From: Beta vulgaris subsp. vulgaris
Lineage: Eukaryota; Streptophyta; Magnoliopsida; Caryophyllales; Amaranthaceae
Direction of reading: 5' to 3'
DNA: 64,000 nt
Assembly (NCBI RefSeq): GCF_026745355.1
Contig: NC_079202.1
Coordinates: forward strand, 61,966,806 to 62,030,805
The position numbers and the translations under genes were made by a program. Below, piece after piece: positions 47,201-60,150 of this stretch; the stretch's first letter is position 1; every line of letters starts with the position of its first letter. Under the pieces are notes generated by a model, which searched no databases, was not told where the DNA came from, and worked only from the letters and a program-made list of their open reading frames with translations.

Positions 47201-50200
47201 TAATTCACTTTCACGAGAAATTGGCTTACAGCAGTCTTAAAATAAGAACCTTCCAAAAAGTCTTTATCAGTGCGCATCTATGAGGCTAAACTGTGGACAA
47301 AGGATTTGTGTTGGCTTGTGAGGCCAGCAGGCCAGTCCTTTTCCCCCAGTCTTGGAAAAACATCTAGTAACAATGCTTGGCCCAAGAGGTGTTAAAATAA
47401 ATGTTGATTGGACATTTCTGTCTATGCCTCATAGACACACATCCTAAAATACGAAAGGATGATAATATTTTCCTCAATACGATAAAAAGATTTTATCTAA
47501 TTTTACCTGCTGGTTTAGTCAAATTAACAGACCATATGACTTGTTTAGTGAAATTAACAGACCATATAATGAAATAACTTCCAACTAGCAACTTCAAAGG
47601 GAAACTTTATAAGAACCAAAAAACCGTCAACAGTTAATAGATGTTAGGATACAGAACTTACAAGTCTAGCAAATAGAACCAGAGTGATTCAGACTCTCCT
47701 GGATCCATACGAGGTGAATTGCGCTGGCAAAGACCAATACATGCCTGCAGTATTTTTTTAACGTCTTCTACCTACAAGGAGGACAAAAGTGTTACAAACT
47801 AATTTTATATATGAATAATACAAAAATAACTACCTCTTTCAACTCTGAAGCTGCAGCAAAATATTCGACATGTGCACGTTTGCCTACATCCAAATCTGAC
47901 ATTGTACTTCCAACAGCCATGTCAAGCATGTTGAATTTATCATTGAGTCCAGACAATGTTAGCTGAAGAGCACTTCCAACATCACCCACCCTTTCTAAAA
48001 GAAATGCAGCTGCATCAACAATCCCATATTCTTGGCACAACAGCAAACATCGGTCGACTCTATAATTTTCAAAGGTGTCCAGGAACTTAAGAACTGAATC
48101 TGGTTCATACTGACATAACAACTGTAAAGCAAAATACAATCTGATTAAAGGTTTTGGATAAAAGCAAGACCAGAAAAACAGTGGAAAAAGAACGATGGAA
48201 GTGCTGAATATTAATTTAATAAATACAAAAGATCAATCTGTAGATGCAGAGGAAGACACTATGGCAGCAGTTGGGTAGAGAACAGTAAATGATACTTGGA
48301 ATTGTCGACTGAAATAGAGAAAGCCATCCATGTAAGAAAATAATTCTTGTTCTTGAAAATGGAAAATCTTAGAACATAAAGTCAAGACACCTTAGATGAG
48401 TATGTAAATAGCCTGAAGAAGAGAAATAAGAAAGTGCAAGAGTAAGGCCCGCTGTCTTCACAAGTGCCACCCTATTAGGGGCTGCTTTCAACCTGCCAAT
48501 ATGTTCCCAGAATCTTGCATTCATATGTTCACTCCTCCAAGATTCGGTCACGTTTCAGGAATTAAGTTTGTTTAAATTGAACTATAAAAGTCTCCGAGAC
48601 TTTCATGGTAGAATTTGATCTTTTTCATAATTCCATAGTTGTGGCTTCAGGCTTGTGGCACGGTCTGTCAGTAGAGATGTTCCAACATGTGCCCCTTTCC
48701 CCAATGGTACTTCAATTTTTATTCTTATCCTTTCTCCCTTTCCCCAATGGTACTTCAATTTTTATTCTTATTCTTTCATATATTCTTTTGGTTCACCTAA
48801 GACCACCCATATCGAATACAACGAGCAGAATGCACTCCATCATATTGTTGATGGCAGTGTCAGCTCCCTTCGGAATCTGTGGCCAAAGAGAGACAGTGGG
48901 AGAGGGGGAGAAAGAGGATCTGGCCAGTGGTACTGGTGGAAGTATCCCTGTAGTTTTACTGAATCCCAGCAGCAATGGAGGAGATTTGGGGCCGAAATTG
49001 TCAGTTGGGAGGTAGGGGTGGGAGAAGCTCGACTGATGGACGTAGAGTGGTAAGGTAATCATTCTTCTATATGAACCACCAAAACATATCCAAGGAAATG
49101 ACTTTATTGAATTAACTGATTTGACTAGCTGATTATATAAATGTATTTCGTAAGTAGCTGATTATATAAATGTATTTGGTAAGAAGCTGATTATATAAAT
49201 GTATTTGGTAAGTAGCTGATTACATAAATGTATTTGGGAAGTAGCTGATTGTTATTAGATTGTGTAAAATGAGCCATAAGAACATGGGTATAATCCATTA
49301 TTGTACTTTGTACTACCTCTTTTTTTTAATGCAATATTTGATTATTTTAATCCACCCACCAAAAAGGCAAATGTTGCATCTAAAAACAACAGAGGAAGTA
49401 TTATTTATAAATGTAATTTTGAAGAACTTTAGGACATAAATATAATTTACATCACTTATTCCCAAACCTCTAATGTCAAAAAGCTCCTCATTCCAGCGTC
49501 TTCAAAAAGATCTTTTTGCGTCTAATCAACTATTTCAAACCTCTCTTTAATAAAAACTCAAATTAGAGGATTGACTAGTTAAAATCCTCTAATATGAGTT
49601 GAAACCTTTAATTTTTCCCCGAACCTATCTTTACCAAACAAGGCCTTTAACAAAAAAATCATCTGAATTCCTATTCTTGATTCATTTTTCTTACAAAATG
49701 TGAAGCAACCAGTCATTAAATCAACAAAAACGCTAACCCTTACTCCTGCTCCCCCACTCCTGAATAAATAAATAAAAGAATAGGTACTTTGACCACTTAA
49801 CGTACACAGAGAACATATACATAATATAAGATTTGCGGTCAAACTCACCTCGAGATAAAGTTCAATGATGTCGTCAGTGACTTCAACGGGATTATTACGA
49901 ATCCTTTCCGGAAATTCAGAAAATCTTTCAAGGTAAGCATCCAAACTTATTTTACCATCATTCTGTCTTCCCCAGGAACCAGCAAACACATTCTCCACCT
50001 TTATAGAAGAGAAGTTGAGTGTGCCTGAAAGATAAACCTCAAAAAGAGTCTTCAAATAAAGGAAGAGGCTTTTTGGAGTTGATTGGAGCTTGGAGAGAAG
50101 ATGTTCTTTTTCTTTGCTTAAGTGGTAACTCACCAAGCAAAATGTGCATTCTCTGAAAATACCAGAACAAGAAACAATAGGTAAACAAACATAAGTTGTT

Positions 50201-53200
50201 TTTCCCTTCCTTAGCAAAAGAGCAACAAATGCAGTGAACATGCTGTTAGTAGCACCAAGTGAAACATCGGGCAGAAATATACAGCTTTCACTCCCAAAAG
50301 AGGTCTAAAAACCCGCCACATGATGAAATTTTAATTATACATTCCAAGGTTTACCTGCTCAACGTAACTAGCTCTGGAATGCGGGAAACTAGTGCTGATC
50401 GAAAAGCAGCGGACTCTTTTTCACCCAGCTGCAGAAGTATACCATCAGCAAACGAAAATGCGTGCACTGGTTCATCTGCATCTTTCATATAGCTATCCAA
50501 AGCAGCAAGATAATTTTGTCTGATGGTGTGGATTAAACCACAAACCTAGAAAATAGGGGGGAAAAAGTCAGCACTATAAGCTGAAGAGTTAGCTAATAAT
50601 CTAATCATGTTCCATTCCTCCTAGAAACCACATAACATAAACACAGAGCATACAGGCACCTGGTAAAATTGTGCTTGTTCGCACAAATGCAAGACATAGG
50701 ACGCATTCCACTCTGTTTGAGGAACTGCGGCCAACAGAGCAAGTACTTTTTTCTCCCTTCTTCTCATAGATGCATTGTTCTGCTCGCAGTCATTTAGTAC
50801 AAACTGATTCTCTGAAGTGAGGTACTCCAATAATTGGCTCAGCACACTCTTTGATACATTAGCTCTTCTAGATGCAACATAACTTGCGACAAACTCAATG
50901 AGGTGACCTATATCATTCTTTGAAGGCCATGCTACCACGCCAGTATCATCGCTGCCAGCAGATCTGACTGACTGAGAAATGTCTATATCAAGAACAGTAA
51001 CTAGAGCATCAACAGTTTTCTGAACCAGCATATCCTGATCACCAATTATCGAGTCTTTTTCTTTTGAGTCATCAGCAGTTGTATCTAAGGAATTAAGCAC
51101 AGAATTATCTAGCACGGTATGCCCGGCCTCCATAAATGCTCTCTTCAAAACATCTAATGTAGCCTCTGTATCCAACTCCAGTAAATAATGCAAATTCAGG
51201 TAAGCTCCAGTAGAAGTTAAGCTTGCACCTGTATCTGACTTTGGCCCACCAGAATCCTGCAGCAGAAATTGCAAAAGCTCCATCCTAAGAGAAGACAGAC
51301 GCACAGAAGGGAGTTCTCCATGTCCTATAGAATAAATAATCAAAAGTCAAAAGGTCTACTTGTAAATTATCAATGTCATGGAATCACATAAATAGTGAAT
51401 TATCAAACGGCAAGGCGAAACCTCAAAAACGGGACAAAGGGGGAAAGAAATAATCAAAAGCATCTGAATTTCCTTTAAGGTCTCCAGATTTCCTTTGGGT
51501 GATGTCATAGGTAAAACTAAAAAAAAATGGCCATAAACATCACCCAAAAATTTTCCATTTAACTTCATTCTGTGTTCTATAAGATATAGACCTATTGCTT
51601 ACACGAGAGTCTCGATGCAGTAACTGAAGTAGGTAATAGGCAAATGAGATAACGCTAGCTCATGTAACATCAATGAGAAAGGAGAGAAAAACGAGTGAAA
51701 TTTAACAGATATACATCCATAATTTCTTTACATCCCGTTTGGTAGTTGGTTATAAATGGTTGTAATGGGAATGAGTTTGTATGTAAATTTGTGAAAAATA
51801 TCATTATTCATTCCCATGGTAATGCTAATTTATCGTAAAGTGTCTATATCTCTTCTTAAATTTTCATTCCCATCCAATACCACCTTGTAGGTGGTAATGA
51901 GTGGTAATGAAAATTGCTTCCCCTTGAAGAAAAAAACACAAGCTTAGAGGTGAGATTGCTTTCCCATGGAGAAAAAAACACAAACTTTGGGCTCTGAAAT
52001 CGCCTCCCCATTGAGATTTCAAGGGTCTTCCATTGTCATATTACACCTAAAATTCATTGTTATTACCATCATTTGTTAATGACTATCAAACGAGCCGTTA
52101 GTGCCAATAAAAATAAACTAAGTGATCATAAACATTAAGTATTAGTTTTCTTTGGCTATGGAAAGCATACTTTCACAGTATCATTGAAAAGTCCACTGAA
52201 CAGGCAGAACAAGCATGACTCCTTGCATCACAGATTCCTCATAATAATGTGACTACTCCATATTCTGAAACAATCATCCCAGTAAAACATGTGGTTTTCA
52301 AGGAAAGTCTTTGAAAGAAAAATAGCAGAAGTTGCAGATAAAATGTAACATTTCCTTGAAGACAAACCAACACATGAAGATTGAAAATTATTTTGGAGCA
52401 ACAAAGTAAGCAATCTCATTACATACTAACCAGTAACCACATGAGTAACCAACCAACTTCAGTACATATCTTATACAGATAATGTACCCAACTACCAACT
52501 ATACCTGGTGGAAAAGCAAGGCCTGAGAAGCAGTACTTCAGATAAACTAGCATCCGGTACCTGCGTTTTAAAATTAAATAAGTAATAAACAACAGGGACG
52601 AGAAATTCTGCGTGAACTACAACCATTGACATGAACTTTAACACTGTTAAAAAAGGAAAAAATTGGCAACTTTATGCAACCAATAGCAAAAACGTTTCAA
52701 GGCTCTATAGACATGGCATAAATCTTGTCATTTTCACTATATTTTTACTCATTTAAACACTTCACATACCCCCAAAAGCTCTAAAATTCGTTTTCATAAA
52801 AAATAACTCCCTTAATTAAGACCTCAAGAACACTGATTAACTGGAATTTCAGAGCTCCAGGGATATTCCTGATGTTGGCCGCAGAGTTACAAAATCCGTG
52901 TTCGCGCCATTGGTTGAAGTAAAGACAAAATTCATGTCACTCGATGTAATTATTCCCATAGACACAATTTGAGGGAGGAAAACAGAACAGCATCCCCAAG
53001 TCACATACCCAACAGCAGCAGCATCTCTTGCATGATTTCTTAAGACACTCAATAGTTCCTCCAAAGGTGTCTTGAAATCATCGAGGCCTTTATTGAAAAG
53101 GTATATCAGGGCCCCATACAAACCATTCTCCCGACATAGCCTTACAACCTAAGTTTTGCAATTTTAATCAGTATAACATCAAGTTTATGACAGCACAAAC

Positions 53201-56200
53201 TACCAAATGATGTAGATTACTTCAACATTAGAAGATTGATATGACCTGATTAAAATCCAAGGATGAAATATCCATGTGAAGAATACATTGCTCCACTCGC
53301 TGCAACCATCCTTTGCCATTGTAGTGCTCTACCAGTGCTTGCATGATCTAATTAAGGAAACACAAATCGGTCAAGATGTTTCGTTCGTTTTCTTAAGGTG
53401 GAAAAAGGCAATGTACTTTGGATCAGAAATACCTCAGGAGGCAGTGATCCAAGCATATCCTTCAATATATATGGTTCCAGAAGCTCCAAAAATGTATCTT
53501 CAGAAAGAAAGTAAAATAACTGAACTTGTATCAAGATGGTATCAACAATGAACTGGCATCACAATTTCCTTTTTTTCTTCGTGAAAGTGTGGAGGGAAGA
53601 AGTAAACGAATACGGAACTACAATTTTTCATTTTTTTTTTGAGGAAAACGCAACAAAGGGAAATTATATTTCTAAATCAGAGCGAGCACCAGTAACAACA
53701 CTACAAGGAAAATCATCGTCCCAAAAACATTCACCCACTTCCGGAAAGGGAAGATGAGCTAGGGAATGTGCAACCTTATTTCCACTACGCTTAACAAACG
53801 ACCAAACAACTATGTCAAAATCATTTTCTAAGATAAGAAAAAATATACTCGCTCCAATATCACAATTCTTCAAAGCATTATCACCTTCCATCACCACCTT
53901 GTGAACTCCCATAGCCTTGGCCTTCATCAAACCCCATCTCATAGCTAACAAAAAACGCTTTAGGAACAAAAAAACAAAAACTCAAACAGCAATTTTACGA
54001 CAGATAATTGTGTAGCACAAGAACAGAACCCCACTTCGTGATTAATTCTTGCTTTTGTCAGACATTCTAAGAGAAACAGTTCAGCAATCAAATCACAACA
54101 AAGGTAAAGGCTGCGATTGTCGATTGCATTTTAATATGTCAGCGAAACAAAAATGTGGAATTTAATACATAAGGGCACAATTAAAAATAAAAGAGACCCT
54201 ATTTACACTTCATTAATCTCATCATCAATTACTTAAAGGCAACCCTATCAGTCAAGTCGCTCAATGCAGTGTTAGATTCGGTTAATGTTATGACAATAAT
54301 AGTCTCTTATGTTGAACTTGTAGGCCACATGTTAGATGATTGTGCCACTGAAACTGACATCTTATGACCGGAAAATTATACACTTTGAGAGAATGGTATC
54401 AAAGACCTAATACTCACAGGCAACAGACAGCTTTTTTTTCCCACAGTTGGCTATACAATGTATGCCCAGGACACAGTAACTTATAAACCAAAGTCGTGTC
54501 CTTACTGATTCTTTTATTCCAGAGAAAGGTCCTCTGAGCGGTCTAATGTGTACACCTAAAGACCTAACACAAAGTGTTATGACTTGTGATATTATGATGG
54601 TTCTATTGGACAAACTACAGCACCAGGTGGCTAAGTGCTGAACTTGAGGTGACAAACCTTCCCCACAATGAAGATTAGCTTGTTATCCATGTAACTTTTA
54701 TCTTCACCCTACTACTTGTCAACACAAAAACCAAATCAAGCTCTGAAAAAAGCAACGATTTACAACTTCCATTTATTGTCATAGTCCCCTGAATATGATC
54801 CGGTTGAATATCCTCTATCCACAGATAGATAATGGTTCTTCAGATTTCCAAGGTTGAAATACACACTAATTTGTTCTCAGAATATATTGGTAAAACTATA
54901 CACAAAAGTATTCGTTTGATAGACGGTTACCAACATACACATTTCGATTGGATCTATCAATCTAAGCATGAGACAAGATACTTTGATATTATCGAGCACT
55001 TTTTGAGTAAAATAATCAGGCCATTTCAATTGAAAAAGCAAATATCTTTTCAGTAATAAAGAAATTCCCGTTTCTGTACCATTCTTGGATTGTTTTTTCT
55101 TTGAGGTTTCCGAAGCACTTTTTCTAGTATAGTAGACAGAATTTCATTGGTCTAATTCAGGATTTTTCGATTCATTTTCGTTTTAGCAAATGCTCGTCGC
55201 AATAGAAAATTCAACAAAGCAAATTTAATCATTAGTAAAATTGAAGTTAAGGGCATATTGTTAACCAACGTTTCCTTTGCAAAAAACCAATGATCAAAGT
55301 ATGATTATTGAAGTGAAAACGTAAGATTTGGCGGACACTGTGACAGAGAATATATTACATGTAACAAAATAATATTGCAAAGAAAAAAACGGTTCAGAAT
55401 AAACATGTCATTTGAAGGAACAGGAAGCTTTGAACCCAACAGTTCAGTTTGACATAGAATAGAATTAATCCATAAGAAACCCAAGGTATCAACTTACCTT
55501 TATGCTGAACTGCTACAAATTTCGAAAAGATTTCATTGAAGAGAATGTCGGAGCGTTTTATATGGAGACAATATTCAACTGCTACTCCACCAACACGTGA
55601 AAATTGCTCTTTTATTTCGGAAGATGAGTTGCTCTCGGTTGGGGTATCGTCCACTTCTTCTACCTTGCCAATATGATTGAAGCAAGCAACTGAAATATAG
55701 GAGAACACCTCATCCACATACGAAAAAAGCAACTCCACCAGATATGGCATAATAGTCTTCTGCACAGCATGCAGGTCTCTTGGAAGGTCAATAACACCAT
55801 GGGCCTGACCATCATATAATGCCATAACCATGTTGAAGGCACCCATCCAGTCACCTGCATTCCGCAACACCTCAATACGTTCTCGCCACATAAGAAGACG
55901 AGAAACAACAACATGCCTAGGTGCAAGTATATAGATAGACGCTCCTCTCACAGCTATACTATTGTGAAAAGCTTTCTCAGGGTTCCCAAACACATTGGTA
56001 AAATAAGTGTGATACGAAACAGGATCTTCTCCTCCAGTTCCATCAATGGCATAACTGGTTTGGTGTATCAAAGTCCCATCTCTTGTAAACAAGCAAATTT
56101 GACCACCCAATGTAAGAATCACCAACATCTGCGCGAGCATGAAGTAAATTTTACAGCTACTTCCACAATCAGTACCCCAGAACAGTAAAAAATCCTCAAA

Positions 56201-59200
56201 ACACAAAGTTAGCTCTAAAAGATGCCTAGCATAGTACTCCATCCATTACAGTTGTACTTTGGCACCGTTCACACACTCCACTTTTACGATAGTTTATGAT
56301 AAAATATAGTTTTGTATATTGTTCGGTTTGTCTCAATATATAAACTTTTAAGAATTTTACAATCACATAATTAAGATAATAATGGTCAAAGAATTAAATG
56401 GGCAAGCGTGAAAGTCAAAATGTAACAATGAAAAGGAATGGAGGGAGTAAGTAGCTCGGTTTCTATTTGAGGAGGTAAGACCTGTACCTGATCATCAAGC
56501 CAAGCCAAACCTACAGCTGCACTTTCAAGTGTCCACTTTCCACACACTTTAAGCGTCCACTTTCCACTTTCTTTAACTTCTGGATTTCCAGAATCATTAA
56601 GCTCTGACTTGACTAACTTGGCAACTTGAACCTTCCGATCCCATGCTATTGCAAGCAGTGAAATCCTTTCCAGTGCTTCAGAATTCACATTTTCTGCAAT
56701 AATGTATCATGTTAACTCCTGTCACACCATATTTTGATAAAAACAACTTTGTATTACCTGAAGAGGAACCCCGGGACTGTGTTGTACATTTCCATGCAGT
56801 GTATGGCATAGAACCCTCCCGAATGCCTTCTGGCTTAGAAAGTTGTGCATAGACTTCCAAGCTAGGACTAAGTCTCACCTACAGCCCACACTCATCGCGT
56901 CAACATCATGTACAAGAAACTGAAAGACATGCCAGCATGCGTGTATAGATATATAGTACAAGGAAACTGTCCAGTTATCTGAGGACTTCATACCACCAGA
57001 GCAGTCTGATGGGTGACAAAGATGACCACACCTTCTTCAGACAAGGAGGAACCATCATTGAAGAATTTCCAAGGGGCCGCTCCCCCAACTACACCACCCA
57101 TGACACCACCTATGCTGCTAGATGAGCCTGCTGTGTTGCCTGAGAAACTAGATTCATCAGGTAGAAGTGGCGAGGCACACAACACTGTACCCGTTCTTTG
57201 ACCATCGAGAAGACACTGTTTCAGCAGCAGCATACATGTCAATTGTCCGTCAAGACAAGGAAACCCACACCAATGTGCCTCTGTCTCTAGGGTGAATGTC
57301 AGAATCTAAAAATTGCTGGGCCGTTAAAGAACAGACACATCATCTTAGCAAGAAAAGCTGACCTGTGTTTTCACTGTGACCCCAAGTATTGGCACAGATG
57401 AGAATTCATGTAACTGAACTAGTCCTTTACAATCACCAGTAACTGCTTTGAATTGGCGAGTAACTTGAGAATCCTGCCCAAGAAATAATGTGTGAACTAC
57501 AGGTGCTGGATGCTCTCCAGTAATGACCTTTGCCACCGTTCCCCTTGGTAAATTCCACAATGTAATATGACCATCACCATAGCCTGCTAAAAGCAGATCA
57601 CCTTGCTGATTGAAACAAATAGACGTCACAGGAACTTGGGAGCGATCGGCTTGCACACCAAGCAATAACATCTGAAACGTTAATAGATATGTAGTGGGGA
57701 TGTTAATCAAAGGATTCGTTCATGAAAAGCAAAACAGGTCATCAATTTGCTCGAGTAAAGAAAGCAGTATGCTCAATCAGATAAAAATTCCATTTACAGG
57801 CAAAATAACCAGAGACCAATTCAAGCAAAAGAAATCATTTGTTCCACACCCACGATAAATCAAGCAAAGTACATAAACCATCACAAATTTATATTTGTTA
57901 TAAGAGCAAAGCAAATTACAGGTAACAGAAAGAGGAAGAAAGAAGGCACCCTCAAGGCACACAAACAAATGAAGACTGAGAAGTGGAGGAAAAAGCAATA
58001 ACCTTTGGATCCATGTTATCCGGATGCTGACCAGTATATTTACTTGGCACAACAACAGTGACACCTTTCGACATCCCCAAAGCAATGAAATTTTGATGCA
58101 CCGCAATGACTTGTGGAGTACCATAATCTCGTGTAAATGCCTGAGATTTGATAGCTCGGGTAATTGTATTATCAGCATTTACATCAAAATATCCCAGCAC
58201 AGTCGAACTTCTGCGCACACCTTCCAACCTCATAGGCTGTGCAGCAGCTCCCTCTTCCAAGTCCTGACCTGTAGAAGCTTGCTTTATCTCAAGCTCTTCT
58301 GCTAATTCTAGCGGCTTCTTTGGAGGGTGCAACTTCTCCTCTGTCCTTTTACTAGCAACCTCACTCTCTAATTGAATGATCCTATCCTCAACAACCCCCT
58401 CAATATCATCACCCGCAGAACCCAACCCATCGCTTCCCGCACCCAGTTCATCACCATTCAACACAACCACACTCTTCTCACTTTCCTGTATTTGCCACGA
58501 AAACCCTAAATCTTCCTCTTCCTTGATCTCATTCTCAGCTTCTAAAGACACCCCAATTCCTTCACCAATAGGATTCTCATCAACATCTCTCTTCTCCCCT
58601 TCCCTTTCCTCTTCAACACCTGACAAATCTCCAATCCCCTTCTCAGCAAAATCCACAGTATTCATCTTCTCCATCTCCTGGAAATCCGAAACTCCATTCT
58701 TCTCACTAGAAGACAATAGCTCCTCCCTTCTCCCAGAATCTACATCATTCTCTAATTCATCAGTCCCTCCAATAAACCCCGCAACGCCCTTCTCCCTCTC
58801 TTCAATCCCCTGTTCAGCACCCAAATCCTCCAAACCCAAAACTCCATGCTTCTCCGAATAAAGCATCACCTCCCTTTTTTCGACATTCACTCCACTCCCA
58901 CACTCATCCTCATTATCTCTCTCCTCAATCACTTCACCTACTACCTCACTTACACTACCATCACCATCACAACCCTCGGATTTCACATCATCCTTAACAA
59001 ACCCTAACAATTCATCCTCATCCGACACCTTCCCCTCTAAACTCACACTCAAAGCTCTCCTCGACTTGATCACAGCTGCACGCGGCGTCCGAACATTCCT
59101 CGACGCCGCCGCAGCCGCCGCCAACGCCGCACCAGGCTTTCTACTAACTCCGCCGCTAAAAATCGACGAATTCCGCGAATTTTGCAGCGGCACAGGTGGT

Positions 59201-59508
59201 TTTCGACTAGAATTGCCGGAAAACTCATCGGATTTTATCCGTTGAATCAAATTAGACCTAAATTGCGTAGAATTGAACTGTTTTTCACCGGAATTTAAGG
59301 TTTGAGTATAAGGTATAGAAGAAGGTACCGAAACGACGTCGTTATCTGAACCAGATGAGTCGTTAAGGATGTCGTCGATAGTACGATGAATGATGTCGGA
59401 GTTTTGATGTTCTTCTTCGTCATCTTCAGCATTGTGTCGCCGGAGAAACGAGTCGAGGTCGAGTTCTTCCGTCGTCGGAGACTTTAAGGAAGTGAAATTT
59501 TTTGTCAT
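44227..59508 (-). CDS. VPS8: VPS8, CORVET complex subunit (WD40 N-domain, C-terminal RING), 19 exons
   Basis: Exons in transcript order: 59508-58003, 57671-57363, 57215-56994, 56878-56758, 56693-56488, 56128-55498, 53497-53433, 53347-53246, 53148-53009, 52560-52505, 51324-50660, 50545-50355, 50152-49849, 48121-47834, 47771-47662, 46619-46307, 45827-45426, 44574-44334, 44252-44227 (5,898 nt, about 1,965 aa, all GT-AG, phases consistent). Exon 1 (502 aa) is acidic and low-complexity. Exons 1-6 encode WD40-like blades, including LLLAGYGDGHITLWNL. Middle exons are helical and hold conserved VPS8 blocks such as DTFLELLEPYILKDMLG and GLYGALIYLFNKGLDDF. Exon 17 holds a RING-like module at about 1776-1824: CCIC, NCGHASHLQC and CPIC. 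VPS8 is the Rab5-effector side of the CORVET tether in endosome/vacuole fusion. Length and C-terminus fit Arabidopsis VPS8 (At4g00800 as I recall). The last coding exon has only 9 codons. Confidence 0.94.
46843..47097. mobile_element. Stowaway MITE in VPS8 intron 15
   Basis: The element 46845-47095 starts CTACCTCCATTTCTTAATAA and ends in the inverse ACTAAGAAACGGAGGAAG, flanked by TA. Confidence 0.85.
48693..48778. repeat. 43-bp direct repeat, two tandem copies
   Basis: CCCTTTCCCCAATGGTACTT and the following 23 bp occur at 48693 and again at 48736. Located in VPS8 intron 13. Confidence 0.9.
49127..49250. repeat. 29-bp tandem repeat, four copies plus partial
   Basis: AGCTGATTATATAAATGTAT starts at 49127, 49156, 49185 and 49214 with an exact period of 29 bp; a fifth partial copy starts at 49243. 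Located in VPS8 intron 13. Confidence 0.92.
49311..49400. mobile_element. Short Stowaway-like MITE in VPS8 intron 13
   Basis: CTACCTCTTTTTTTTAATGC at the left and inverse GCATCTAAAAACAACAGAGGAAG at the right beside TA; 86 bp. Confidence 0.65.
51728..52100. mobile_element. PIF/Harbinger MITE (367 bp) in VPS8 intron 10, TTA target duplication
   Basis: CATCCCGTTTGGTAGTTGGT at the left and inverted CGGCTCGTTTGATAGTCATT at the right, with TTA on each side (51728-51730, 52098-52100). The interior repeats AGAAAAAAACACAA twice and GGTAATGA several times. Confidence 0.85.
53627..53990 (-). pseudogene. LINE 3' fragment (RNase H-like domain) in VPS8 intron 6
   Basis: On the minus strand 53969-53664 reads LAMRWGLMKAKAMGVHKVVM, then EGDNAL and VVWSFVKRSGNKVAHSLAHL, the C-terminal RNase H-like region of a plant LINE. 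It ends in a stop at 53664-53666 and a poly(A) tail, seen as the T-run 53631-53640. 5'-truncated, in the same orientation as VPS8. Confidence 0.8.
56235..56449. mobile_element. Stowaway MITE in VPS8 intron 5
   Basis: CTCCATCCATTACAGTTGTA at the left (56237) and inverse TGTAACAATGAAAAGGAATGGAGGGAG at the right (56447), beside TA on both sides. Confidence 0.85.
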
Positions 59509-59738
59509 TTTGAAAAATTCGAGGTTTTTATGAATATGTAGTAGTTCATTTCAGAAGATTGAAGGTTGAATTTACACAAATTTGTGGAATTTTGATTGAT
59601 TTTTGAGATCGAATGTTGAAGAGTTTGGGTTTTAGACGGAGTTTTCAGTGTGTAGAAAAATTGATCGATAACTGGAAATTCAAGGGAGTTACTGAAGAAG
59701 GAAAGAAAAAGAGAGAGCGCGCAAAAAAATAAAAGATG

Positions 59739-59742
59739 AAAA
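59739..59742 (-). terminator. Pol III T-tract after tRNA-Ala
   Basis: On the minus strand TTTT directly follows the discriminator base of the tRNA. A second, longer T-tract lies at 59723-59729 as a possible back-up. Confidence 0.7.
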
Positions 59743-59815
59743 TGGAGATGCGGGGTATCGATCCCCGTACCTCTCGCATGCTAAGCGAGCGCTCTACCAT
59801 CTGAGCTACATCCCC
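59743..59815 (-). tRNA. tRNA-Ala (anticodon AGC)
   Basis: The minus strand folds as a 73-nt intronless cloverleaf. The acceptor arms GGGGATG and CATCTCC pair with a G3:U70 wobble, the alanine identity determinant. A box: TAGCTCAGATGGTAGAGC; B box: GGGATCGATACCC (T-arm); the anticodon loop contains AGC. Four T residues follow immediately (59742-59739), a pol III terminator, and a CAA lies just before the 5' end, as is usual for plant tRNA genes. It sits 235 bp upstream of the VPS8 ATG on the same strand. Confidence 0.96.
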
Positions 59816-59888
59816 AATTGATATTAGGTTTTACTCGATTTGTTTTTTGACTATTTTTAAGAAAAAAATAGGGTAGGTGTTTTATGCT

Positions 59889-60150
59889 TACTCTGTTTTT
59901 TTAGATGATCCGTTTTGATTTTTGATATTATTCACGTATATATTACTTTGACTATCTTTTGTGATTTGTAGTTAAGAAAAAATATAGTTATGTGAGATAT
60001 TTTTAGATTCGTTCCAATGTATATTTTCATAATAGAGTATCAACTTTTTGTAATTTTTGTTTATTGATAATCAGAGATATAAACGTTTAAAATAGTGCAT
60101 TGGCATGTGTGTGCAAGAAAAACAGGTCAATTAGAAAAATAGAGGTAGTA
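59889..60150. mobile_element. Stowaway MITE upstream of tRNA-Ala
   Basis: The element 59891-60148 begins CTCTGTTTTTTTAGATGATC and ends AAAAATAGAGGTAG, flanked by TA. Its interior (TAAGAAAAAATATAGTTATG, TTAGATTCGTT) matches the inner MITE of SR34A intron 5, so the two are one subfamily. Confidence 0.8.

Noticed and set aside
58376..58861. 161-aa plus-strand frame rich in Ser and Pro
   Set aside because: Shadow of the acidic, Glu/Ser-rich first exon of VPS8 on the other strand.
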